This document shows positions 8,259 through 15,672 of a DNA stretch of 64,000 nt, one piece after another; position 1 is the first letter of the stretch, and each line of letters starts with the position of its first letter. The notes under the pieces were generated by a model. The model did not search any database and was not told the DNA's origin. It saw nothing but the letters and a program-made list of their open reading frames with translations. The DNA comes from Streptomyces sp. NBS 14/10 (lineage in GTDB: Bacteria > Actinomycetota > Actinomycetes > Streptomycetales > Streptomycetaceae): the NCBI RefSeq assembly GCF_002224125.1, contig NZ_NCSM01000015.1, positions 62,001 through 126,000 on the forward strand. The letters run 5' to 3'. The position numbers were made by a program, and so were the translations under genes.

Positions 8259-9239
8259 CAGATTGTCTTCCTCTCGAGGCCCGCGCCGAGGCGACCCGGA
8301 GGAACTCGAGGATCTCCGCCCGGGCGGCCCCGGCCTGCGGCGCCACACCCGATGTGCTGAGGAACGCGTCCCTCGCGCCCGGGTATTCGGTGAGCCGTAC
8401 GGATGTCCCGGCCGCCCGCAGTCGCTCGGCGTAGCGGCGGCCGTGATCGGCCACCGCGTCTGGGTCGGCACCACGAGGAGCGCCGGGGCCAACCCGTTCA
8501 GGTTGTCCGCGTACAGCGGCGAGAGCGCGCGGGCGTCGGTTCCCGGTGGTACGGAGAGCCGCTGGAACAAGCGTAGTTGCGGCATGGCGCGGGTCGGGTT
8601 GTACCCGTACTCGGCGATCGAGGCGTAGTCGAACATCGTCTCGGTCACCTCGACCGCGGGGTTGACCAGCACCTGCGCCGTGAGTTGCAGGCCGGCTTCC
8701 CTGGCTCGGATCGCAGCCAGGGCACTGATCAACCCGCCGCAGCTCTCGCCGAAGACTGCCGTGCGCGCCGGGTCGATGCCCCACCGCGCGGCGTGCCGGA
8801 GCACGTCCCAGCCGTCGGCGGCGGCCGCTGACAGCGGAGTTTCCTGGTCGAGGAGGCGGTGTTCGACCGAGACGACGAGCGCGGGCAGCTGGGCGGCGAG
8901 GTGGCTGTTGACCCAGTCGCTCTGCACCGCCGTGCCCACGAAACTGCCTCCGTGCACGTGGAGTACGAGCGGCAACTCGGCCCGGCCGGCGCCCTTGCCG
9001 TCGTTCTCGGCCGCCGGCCGGTACACCCGAACCGGCAGCTCGCGGCCGGACAGCGACACCTTCTGCCATTCAATCGCGGCGCCGGGATCCGGATCGCCGG
9101 TGAGCGCCCGCGCCGCGCTGGACGCCCGAAAGTGGTTCTCCGCGTCGCGGTAGGCGGCCAGTTCCTCGGCCGTTATCGCCGAGAAGTCAGGCTCCGGTGG
9201 CCGCCGGGTCCCGCTGGGCGGCCCACCAGGCCAGGGGCT
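8239..9239 (-). pseudogene. Alpha/beta hydrolase (hormone-sensitive lipase-like), frameshifted and N-terminally fused
   Basis: The core is an HSL/acetyl-hydrolase-type esterase: oxyanion motif VLHVHGGSF, then VSVEHRLLDQETPLSAA, the nucleophile elbow GESCGG and helix ALAAIRAREAGL. After LLVVPT, at about 8461-8464, the family sequence continues only in another frame (DAVADHGRRYAERLRAAG, VRLTEYPGARDAFLS and LEFLRVASA), consistent with loss of one base. The shift separates the nucleophile Ser from the catalytic Asp/His. In addition there is no native start: at about 9240 it joins in frame to a truncated AraC-type cupin. Two independent lesions make a functional esterase unlikely. Confidence 0.75.
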
Positions 9240-9455
9240 CGCCGCCGGGCCGCGTACGGCGACCGTCTCGCGGGCGCGAAGCGGCTCGGGCGGACGGTGC
9301 TCCGGGACGATCCAGCCCGCCCCGGTGAGGACGGTGCACAGGGTCAGTGGCGCGCCGTCCGCGAAGTGCAGCGCCCAGGGTGGGGACAGGGTCGAGCTGC
9401 CGAACAGCGAGCCGTGGGCTCGCACCCCGCGGATCAGGTCACTGAACGCGTCCAC
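9240..9455 (-). pseudogene. N-terminal cupin of an AraC-family regulator, truncated and fused to the hydrolase
   Basis: From GTG 9455 about 70 codons match the ligand-binding cupin that begins many AraC regulators: DAFSDLIRGVRAHGSLFG, then SPPWALHFADGAPLTLCTVL and GWIVPEHRPPEPLRARETV. The rest of the cupin and the C-terminal double helix-turn-helix are missing; the frame goes directly into the hydrolase below. The N-terminus is divergent from the pyridoxamine-phosphate-oxidase-like gene, a normal place for an AraC regulator, so the start side is native and the 3' side was deleted. Confidence 0.65.
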
Positions 9456-9537
9456 CTCAGTGAGGTTGGACGAATACGCAGGCGATCCGGCTTCTCGCCT
9501 ATGGGCTCGTCCGAGTCGGCCGTGTTCAATCGGCGTC

Positions 9538-9966
9538 ATGAACACCGACGCCAGTTCGCTGACCACCCAGGACCTCGAGTTCCTCCGACGCCCCCTGCAC
9601 GGGTTTCTGTCCGTGGCCGGGGGGCCACTCCCGCCACAGCCCCGGCCAGTGTGGTTCGAGGCCACGGCCGAGGGCACGATCCAACTGTTCACGGCCCCGG
9701 ACTCGCTCAAAGTACGTCGCCTGCGCCGCGACCCCCGCGCCTCGATCGTCGTCGCCGCCCCAGTGGGTGAACGCGAGCGCTGGCTGTCGGTCGCCGGCCG
9801 CACCACGGTGGAACCCGACGGAGCACACGACCTGTGCGCCCGCCTGGCCGCCCGCTACTGGGACCTCGACGACCCGTCCCGCGCCGACGACCTCGCCGGG
9901 ATCCTCGCCGCAGACCAGGTTCGTCTCGTCATCCACCCGGAGATCGTGAGTCGCTACGTGTATTGA
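9538..9966 (+). CDS. PPOX-class (pyridoxamine 5'-phosphate oxidase-like) flavin/F420-binding protein
   Basis: A 142-residue split-barrel protein with the family pattern: LEFLRRPLHGFLSVAG, PRPVWFEATAEGTIQLFTAP, then LRRDPRASIVVAAP and RWLSVAGRTTVE, ending DQVRLVIHPEIVSRYVY. These small enzymes bind FMN or F420 and reduce or oxidise diverse substrates, and cofactor choice cannot be decided here. ATG 9538 is the first in-frame ATG next to conserved sequence. No strong ribosome-binding site is visible. It is divergent from the AraC remnant. Confidence 0.82.
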   Translation: MNTDASSLTTQDLEFLRRPLHGFLSVAGGPLPPQPRPVWFEATAEGTIQLFTAPDSLKVRRLRRDPRASIVVAAPVGERERWLSVAGRTTVEPDGAHDLCARLAARYWDLDDPSRADDLAGILAADQVRLVIHPEIVSRYVY

Positions 9967-10040
9967 CCTCCGCGAGGACTTGTTCAGGTGCGCGCCCGTA
10001 CTCTTCTCACTACAGAGCAGCCCCAACAGGAGGCCACAGG

Positions 10041-10457
10041 ATGTCGGCCAACGCCACCGCCACCGCGCATGTGCGCATCGCCCGCCCGTCACATGATCTA
10101 CAAGCGGCGGAGAGGTTCTGGGTCTCCGGCCTCGGCCTCGACGTCCTGTACCGGCATGCGTCGGATGGCACCCCTGGTGACCATTCGCTCCTGATGGTCG
10201 GCTGGCCGCAGGCCGCCTGGCACCTCGAACTCACCCGCGACCCCCACGCCCCGGTGGCCCCGCGGCCGACGCCCGAGGACCTTTTGGTGATCTACCTCGG
10301 CGAACCGGTGCCGGACTCCCTGGTCGAGAGGCTCGAACAACACGGCGGCAAGCGAGTGCCGGCGCACAACCCCTACTGGGACACCTGGGGCGTGACCATT
10401 CAGGACCCGGACGGCTACTTGCTGGTGCTGTCCACCCGCTCTTGGTCCAACTCATGA
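10041..10457 (+). CDS. VOC-family (glyoxalase/bleomycin-resistance-like) protein
   Basis: A 138-residue protein with two beta-alpha-beta-beta-beta modules: ATAHVRIARPSHDLQAAERFW...GLGLDVLYRH at the N-terminus and a second module ending DTWGVTIQDPDGYLLVLSTR, the typical VOC C-terminal strand with DPDGYxL. ATG 10041 has AGGAGG at 10028-10033. VOC proteins include lyases, dioxygenases and drug-sequestering proteins; no specific one can be assigned. It is separated from the convergent pentapeptide gene by about 60 bases. Confidence 0.85.
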   Translation: MSANATATAHVRIARPSHDLQAAERFWVSGLGLDVLYRHASDGTPGDHSLLMVGWPQAAWHLELTRDPHAPVAPRPTPEDLLVIYLGEPVPDSLVERLEQHGGKRVPAHNPYWDTWGVTIQDPDGYLLVLSTRSWSNS

Positions 10458-10518
10458 TGGTCTGAGCGGGCCTGAGCGGGCTTGGGCGGGCTGAGCGAGT
10501 GAAGCTGGGCGGGCCGGG

Positions 10519-12450
10519 TCAGCGTTTGATGCGGCCGCGGACGGCGAGGGCGCCGAGGGCGATGAGGGCGGGTTCGAGGAGGCGGGAGACCATTTCGATG
10601 TAGGTGCCGGCGGAGGTGAGGTTCTGTCCGGAGGAGCGGAAGATCACCGAGTTCACGGCAGCACGGGTGGCTTTCTCCGCGCGGGCCCAGGTCATGCGCT
10701 GTGACCATGTGCCGTGCAGCGCCGCGGGGTCGGGGGTGCTGGTGCTGAGGCTGATCCGGTTGCCGTGGAGGGTTCCGGTGGTGGCGGGGTCGGGGTCATG
10801 GGTGGGCAGGCCGACGCCCATGAGGAGCAGTACGGTCAGCGACATCGCGGCGAACAGCCAGGTGAAGGCGCGGGAGGCGCGCAGCCCGTAGCCGGACAGC
10901 AGCCAGTAACCCCACAGGATGCGGCGTTCGCCCTTCGGGGTGGCGGTGTCGTCGTGGCGGCGCATCTCGCATTCGCCGTAGTAGAAGTCGGCGGCGCCGG
11001 GTTCGTTCTTGCCGTCTTCGAGGGCTTTGCGGAGTTGCCGGTAGAGGGCGGCGACGTCCTGGGGCTTGGGGGTGGAGCCGCGAGCGTGGTCCGGGCGCGG
11101 ACGCCACTGGCGGGGGTCGTCTCGGGCGGTGATCGCTGGGCGGCAGTGGTGTTCCTCGGCCAGGGTGCGTCGGCGTGTCCACCGCGTCGGGCGGATTCCG
11201 CGGCGGTGCCAGCCGGTGGGCGTGCGCGCGAAGACGGTGTGGCCCTCCAGGTGGATCTGGTCGAGGTGGAAGGCCCCGAAGAACCGGCAGTCGGTCAGGT
11301 CGGTGTCGATCAGTACCAGATGGGCGGCATCCACCCCCTGTACCGAGGTCACCCGCACCCCGTCGCAGCCGCAGCCGCAGTCGCAGCCGTGTGGCAGCAA
11401 ACTCTCTTCCACGGCCTGATACTCGGCAGTGAAACAGGTGGGGTGCGCGGTGACCGCCACCGGCGCCGACAGCACCGCATCCTCGAAGTCCGCCGTGGCG
11501 TAGCGCAGGCGCACCGTCGCCGTCGACTCCCACCGCGTCCGCCTGCAGAGCACCTCACGCGCCGCGATCTCCAGCGTCACCGGGTCCTCGAACACGGCCC
11601 TGGACAGGTCCACCACTTCGGCGCACACGAATGGCCCTAACTCCGAAGCCACCACGAACCGCGCCCTGGCGAACCCGGCGCCGCTGGAGAACTGCGTCCC
11701 GCCGAATTCGGTGTCGCCGTAGAACTGTGCCTCGTCGAACCCGGCGTGGCCGGAGAACCGCGCCCTGCGGAACAGGGCACGGCCGGAGAACTGCGCCTCG
11801 CCGAATACGGCGCCGCCGGAGAACTGCGCCACGTCGAATCCGGCGTGGCCGGAAAACCGCGCTGAGCCGAATCGGATGTGGCCGGAGAACTGCGCCCCGT
11901 CGAATCCGGCGTTGCCGGAGAACCGCGCCTCGTCGAATTCGGCGTTGTCGTGGAACTCGGCCCTGCCGAATTCGGCGTAGCCGGTGAACCGCACCATTCG
12001 AAAACCGGCGTAGTCGGAGAACTTCGCCCTGTGAAAGTGGGTGTTGCCGGAGAACTGCGCACCATGGAATACGGCGTAGCCGGTGAACTGCGCCTCGTCG
12101 AATTCCGCGTTGCCGGAGAACTGTGTCTTATCGAATTCGGCATTGCCGGTGAACCGCGCCTCATTGAACTTGGCAGTGCCCATCTGGGGTTTTCTTGTGA
12201 TGGGGTCGCTGAGCGCCCTCAGAAGCTGTCGAAGCAGGTCTTCGGTGAACGGGGTGCCGCGGTGGTCGATGTCGGCGCCGGGGGCGAGTCCCACCAGGTA
12301 GGCGTCGCGGTCCGGATAGGACAGGTGGGCAAGGCATGCGGTGTGGCCGGGCACGCGGCTGCCGCGGCAGCCGACGGGATCGGCCGCGGCGTCTGCGCCA
12401 TGTGCGCAGTGCGGCCAAGACGGCGCTATGTGGTCCGGGGGTGTGCTCAT
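10519..12450 (-). CDS. Pentapeptide-repeat protein with zinc-like N-terminus and two C-terminal membrane helices
   Basis: The 643-residue protein has three parts. Residues ~13-43 contain spaced Cys and His (C15, H17, C28, C39, H42) suggesting a small metal site. Residues ~92-275 are about 35 uninterrupted Phe-centred pentapeptides (AEFDxxxFSGN type) that should fold as a right-handed quadrilateral beta-helix. The C-terminal part has a helix at ~520-545 (AFTWLFAAMSLTVLLLMGVG), an exposed segment, and a final hydrophobic helix at ~620-640 resembling ion-channel-like membrane tails. Some pentapeptide proteins mimic DNA and protect gyrase; this membrane-tailed type is common in Streptomyces with unknown role. 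The strict repetition in DNA (GGAGAACTGCGC-like units on the plus strand) can support unequal recombination. Confidence 0.85.
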   Translation of the reverse strand: MSTPPDHIAPSWPHCAHGADAAADPVGCRGSRVPGHTACLAHLSYPDRDAYLVGLAPGADIDHRGTPFTEDLLRQLLRALSDPITRKPQMGTAKFNEARFTGNAEFDKTQFSGNAEFDEAQFTGYAVFHGAQFSGNTHFHRAKFSDYAGFRMVRFTGYAEFGRAEFHDNAEFDEARFSGNAGFDGAQFSGHIRFGSARFSGHAGFDVAQFSGGAVFGEAQFSGRALFRRARFSGHAGFDEAQFYGDTEFGGTQFSSGAGFARARFVVASELGPFVCAEVVDLSRAVFEDPVTLEIAAREVLCRRTRWESTATVRLRYATADFEDAVLSAPVAVTAHPTCFTAEYQAVEESLLPHGCDCGCGCDGVRVTSVQGVDAAHLVLIDTDLTDCRFFGAFHLDQIHLEGHTVFARTPTGWHRRGIRPTRWTRRRTLAEEHHCRPAITARDDPRQWRPRPDHARGSTPKPQDVAALYRQLRKALEDGKNEPGAADFYYGECEMRRHDDTATPKGERRILWGYWLLSGYGLRASRAFTWLFAAMSLTVLLLMGVGLPTHDPDPATTGTLHGNRISLSTSTPDPAALHGTWSQRMTWARAEKATRAAVNSVIFRSSGQNLTSAGTYIEMVSRLLEPALIALGALAVRGRIKR

Positions 12451-12609
12451 GGCGTGGCGGCTCCGCTGTCATGTGCCGGTTCCGGGTCTCGTGCAGGCAG
12501 GACGGGCGGTGGGGTCGGTGAGTTCTTCCCGCGGTGGAAGGGTTGTACCCCGGGTAGGGGCGCTCATCGGTGTCGCTGCGGTGGTGGCTCCGCCGTATCC
12601 CGTATCGCA

Positions 12610-12653
12610 GGGCAGGGCAGGGCAGGGCAGGGCAGGGCAGGGGAGGGGAGGGG
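12610..12653 (+). repeat. Tandem G-rich repeat, 6 x GGGCA then 2 x GGGGA, in a 366-base gene-free gap
   Basis: Between the pentapeptide gene start (12450) and the helicase stop (12817) no gene is visible. The gap contains six perfect GGGCA units (12610-12639), then GGGGA twice and a final GGGG, so at least nine consecutive G-runs of three or four. The plus strand can form G-quadruplexes. The array lies about 150 bases upstream of the pentapeptide gene and behind the helicase gene, so an effect on the former's expression is possible. The rest of the gap is unremarkable. Confidence 0.85.
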
Positions 12654-12816
12654 TGAACGGTGGACAGTGCCCGTTGTCCGCGGACAGCCGGGCTGTCCGG
12701 GTGGCTTCCTCGCCGGCCGGGGTGGGCCGCGCAGCCGTCGTCAACTGGCGCGCCGAACCGCCGCGCGAGCCGCCACCGTTAGCTTCGCAGGCGGGCCGAC
12801 GACATCAAGGCGTCCC

Positions 12817-15489
12817 TTATGCCCACTCAACTCCCAGTTCCACGAGCGCGGCACGCTGCAGGTCCGTGAGCTTGTCACGGCGGCTCTTGGTGTTGCTCAT
12901 GAACACTCCCAGCTTCACGGACACCGGCGCGGCCGCGCCTTCCACCGTGATCTCCTCGGCGTGGGTCCTGGGTACGCGGTGGTGGCCCTCACGGGCGATG
13001 TACTGCGCGAGGGCTTCGACGCCCCGCTGGAAGGCCGCTGACACCTTCCCGCCGCCCTTCGCCGCCGGAGCCGGGGTGGGCCGCTCAGTGGGCGTCACGC
13101 CCAGTTCGGACAGCCGCCGTTGCTGTTCCTCGGCCAGCTCCGCCCAGCCACGGCGCTGCTTGGTCAGCCATTTACCGAGGTCATCGCCCTCGAAGAAGAC
13201 ACCTTGTTCGATCTTGGGCAGGATGCCGTCGGCGTCGACCAGGTCGGCGAGCACGCGGTAGTGCCGCTGCCAGTCCAGCGGCCACGTACAGTCCCAGTCG
13301 GGGTCGATCGCCGTGAGTTGCTTCGCCCGCTGCTCGGCCCGCTCGGAGTCCTTGCCCAGGCCGCCTTTCCGCCTCAGGTTGGCCATGTGCTGCCCGATCG
13401 GCACCGGCTCCCCGCTCTCCCCTTCGCCCCAGACGGCGTCCTGGCGGGGCGCCAGGTGGCCGTGCGCGCGCCGGTAGGAGCGAAGTGCGGCCAGCTTGGC
13501 CTCCCACGCCTCCTCCCCGGGCTCCCACACCATCCCCTCCTCGTCCAACTGTTCCTTGCGGTGTGCCTCGAGTTCGCCGCCGCGGTGGGCGCGCCGCTGC
13601 TGGTGCACCCACCGGCCCAGCGGAAAGGTGGTCACGCCCAGCTGCACCGCGGTGTCGTACGGCACCGCGTAGAGCCCGGTGATGTTGTTCTCTGCCCGCC
13701 ATCTGCGGAGGGCCTGGTAGCCCTGGAGCCATACGGTGCTGTCGGGCCGGATGATGCGGGTGCGTACGAAGGCGGCGATCGTGGCGGGGTCGCGCGGCGC
13801 GGCGAAGTTCAGCAGCGCTGACTCGATTGCGGACTCGCCGTGGTCCCCCTCGCCCTCTTCTTCCACGTTCTTGCCGTCGGCATCGATGATCCGGCCCCTG
13901 GTATCGCGGTTCACGTGCGTGCGTCGGCCGGATTCACGCTGCCGGGTCAGGGCGCGGGAGGCGAGCTGTTCGACGAGGCTTTCGTCGTGCGAGCGCAGGC
14001 CTTGGAGGATGTCGACGAGGGGCTGGTAGCTGGCGGAGGCGAGCATGTCAGCCGGGTCTTCGCCAGGTTGGAGGAAGACCGGCACGACGATGCGGGCCAC
14101 CTTGGTGGTGCCGTCCGGGTTGGGGCGCAGTGCCCGGCCGATGTTCTGGACGATCTCGACCTGGGAGGTGCGGGTGTCGGCGAAGCAGATCGCTTCCACG
14201 CCGCGCTCGCCGGTGATGTCGACACCCTCGCCGAGGACCCGTACCGAGGCGAGGAAGGCCCGGTGCACCCGGCGCCCCTTACCGTCGATGCCGTTGGCGA
14301 ACTGCCGGATCACCTCTCGCCGCTCGCTGACGAGGTGGTCGCCGCACAGCCACGCCGCCCACACCCGATCCACGGGGACATGCCGGAAAGGCTCCAGCTC
14401 ACCGGCGCTCGCCCCGATCGGGGAAGCCAGCCGCCCGGCCGCCTCCGTCACCGCGGATGCCGACACCTCAGATGCGTGCAGATCGGCCGCGGTCTCGGGA
14501 AGCTTGGCCGCGAAGGCTTCGGCTTCCTCCACGCGCTGGTGAAAGGTCATCATCGTCTTGATGTTGTGCGCGGCGGCGTGCTCCAGGAGCGCGGCCTGGA
14601 GCAGAGCCAGGCGCCGGCCCCGCCGCGCCTCGTCGGACAGACCCACGAAGAAGTCAGGGTCCTCGATCTCCAGCACATCGATCTCAAAGCCGGCAAGGAT
14701 CCCCTTCTCGATCGCTTCTGACAGCCCGAGCTCGAAAATCCACTCGCCGTAGCTGCCCGCGGAGTCGCTGTGCATCGACGCGATCTCCAGCTCCCGACCG
14801 TCCTTGCCCTTCAGCGGGCGTGGCGAGGCGAGGATGCGCGGGGTCGCAGTCAGGTACAGCCGAAAGTCGATGGGGAGGCGGGTGTTGTCGTGGATGGCGG
14901 CCCAGGGTCGGCCGATGTCCCCGGCGGTGCCATGAGCTTCGTCCACGACCGCGAAGTCGAACGGCTCCATGGTCTGGCCGTACAGCCGCTCCCCGCCTGC
15001 CAGCGCGGCCTCCAGCGGCCCACGTACCCTCGCCGTCGGGTTGTCCGGGTCATCCAGGTCGTCCAGGCCGTCCGGGTCTTCCCGGTCGACGAGGGAGGCG
15101 TAGGTGGCGAGGACGACGGCCGGCCCCTTCCCGGCCCACAGCGCGAGCCGGATCGGGTTCGTGGTCGCCCGTACCCCCAGCCGCCCCAGGACCTCGTCCT
15201 TCTCCAGCGAACACACCGCGACCATCGGCCCGTCGTGGCCGACCCGGCGCCACTCCTGCGCGGTCTGCACCAACAGATCCAGCGTGGGCACCATGACCAG
15301 GATCCGGCCGCCCCGGAAGCAGTCCAGCGCGGCGGAAGCAGCCGTGATCGTCTTCCCGGAGCCGGTCGCGGACACCACCGTGGCCCGCGCCCCTTGAGCA
15401 GGTACGGATGACCGCGCCGGGAAACCCACCCACCGGCGGATGCGCGATTTCGCGTCCACCTGATGTTCGCGAAGCCGAACCATGGGCAT
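12817..15489 (-). CDS. Superfamily-2 DEAH-type helicase with C-terminal helicase-associated repeats
   Basis: The 890-residue protein has all SF2 motifs: Walker A SATGSGKT (residues 40-47), motif Ia VMVPTLDLLVQT, DEAH box VVDEAH, motif III LTATPR, motif V (VLGEGVDI) and motif VI QNIGRALRPNP. The C-terminal third (from about residue 610) has two or three helicase-associated (HA) repeats (WEAKLAALRSYRRAHGH; WQRHYRVLADLVDADG; AFQRGVEALAQYIAREGHHRVP), three-helix DNA-binding modules. Helicases of this HA type are frequent near Streptomyces chromosome ends and on linear plasmids. It is transcribed divergently from tap, 183 bases away, which supports a role in end maintenance or transfer (inference). 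Confidence 0.9.
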   Translation of the reverse strand: MPMVRLREHQVDAKSRIRRWVGFPARSSVPAQGARATVVSATGSGKTITAASAALDCFRGGRILVMVPTLDLLVQTAQEWRRVGHDGPMVAVCSLEKDEVLGRLGVRATTNPIRLALWAGKGPAVVLATYASLVDREDPDGLDDLDDPDNPTARVRGPLEAALAGGERLYGQTMEPFDFAVVDEAHGTAGDIGRPWAAIHDNTRLPIDFRLYLTATPRILASPRPLKGKDGRELEIASMHSDSAGSYGEWIFELGLSEAIEKGILAGFEIDVLEIEDPDFFVGLSDEARRGRRLALLQAALLEHAAAHNIKTMMTFHQRVEEAEAFAAKLPETAADLHASEVSASAVTEAAGRLASPIGASAGELEPFRHVPVDRVWAAWLCGDHLVSERREVIRQFANGIDGKGRRVHRAFLASVRVLGEGVDITGERGVEAICFADTRTSQVEIVQNIGRALRPNPDGTTKVARIVVPVFLQPGEDPADMLASASYQPLVDILQGLRSHDESLVEQLASRALTRQRESGRRTHVNRDTRGRIIDADGKNVEEEGEGDHGESAIESALLNFAAPRDPATIAAFVRTRIIRPDSTVWLQGYQALRRWRAENNITGLYAVPYDTAVQLGVTTFPLGRWVHQQRRAHRGGELEAHRKEQLDEEGMVWEPGEEAWEAKLAALRSYRRAHGHLAPRQDAVWGEGESGEPVPIGQHMANLRRKGGLGKDSERAEQRAKQLTAIDPDWDCTWPLDWQRHYRVLADLVDADGILPKIEQGVFFEGDDLGKWLTKQRRGWAELAEEQQRRLSELGVTPTERPTPAPAAKGGGKVSAAFQRGVEALAQYIAREGHHRVPRTHAEEITVEGAAAPVSVKLGVFMSNTKSRRDKLTDLQRAALVELGVEWA

Positions 15490-15571
15490 TGTGCGACCTC
15501 TCCCATCGACTTCTTCTCAGACGGACGTATTCCGGCCGGTGCGGCTGGCAGCCGTCGGCACCGCAACCTAC

Positions 15572-15639
15572 CACATATGTGAAATCAACGAGCGAACAAC
15601 ATGCGATCGACGTGCGTATTGATGCGTGTTGACGTGCGT
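15572..15639. promoter_or_regulatory. Divergent tap/helicase control region with palindrome and GACGTGCGT repeats
   Basis: The 183-base gap between the helicase start and tap contains a perfect 10-base palindrome CACATATGTG at 15572-15581. It is followed by a row of related 9-mers: GACGTGCGT at 15609-15617, GATGCGTGT at 15621-15629 and GACGTGCGT at 15631-15639, at 10-12 base spacing, about one helical turn. Tap carries an XRE-type helix-turn-helix, so these could be its own binding sites. No confident -35/-10 pair could be assigned. Confidence 0.5.
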
Positions 15640-15672
15640 TTCATGTACCATCGAAGGGTGGAGGTGAGCCCT

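Noticed and set aside
12600..12660. Possible CRISPR or iteron origin
   Set aside because: Repeat unit is five bases with no spacers, and there is no rep gene or dnaA box set next to it; it is a simple G-rich tandem repeat.
15490..15672. Telomere or replication origin next to tap
   Set aside because: Streptomyces telomeres consist of several tightly packed palindromes at the molecule end; only one short palindrome is present here and sequence continues with genes on both sides.
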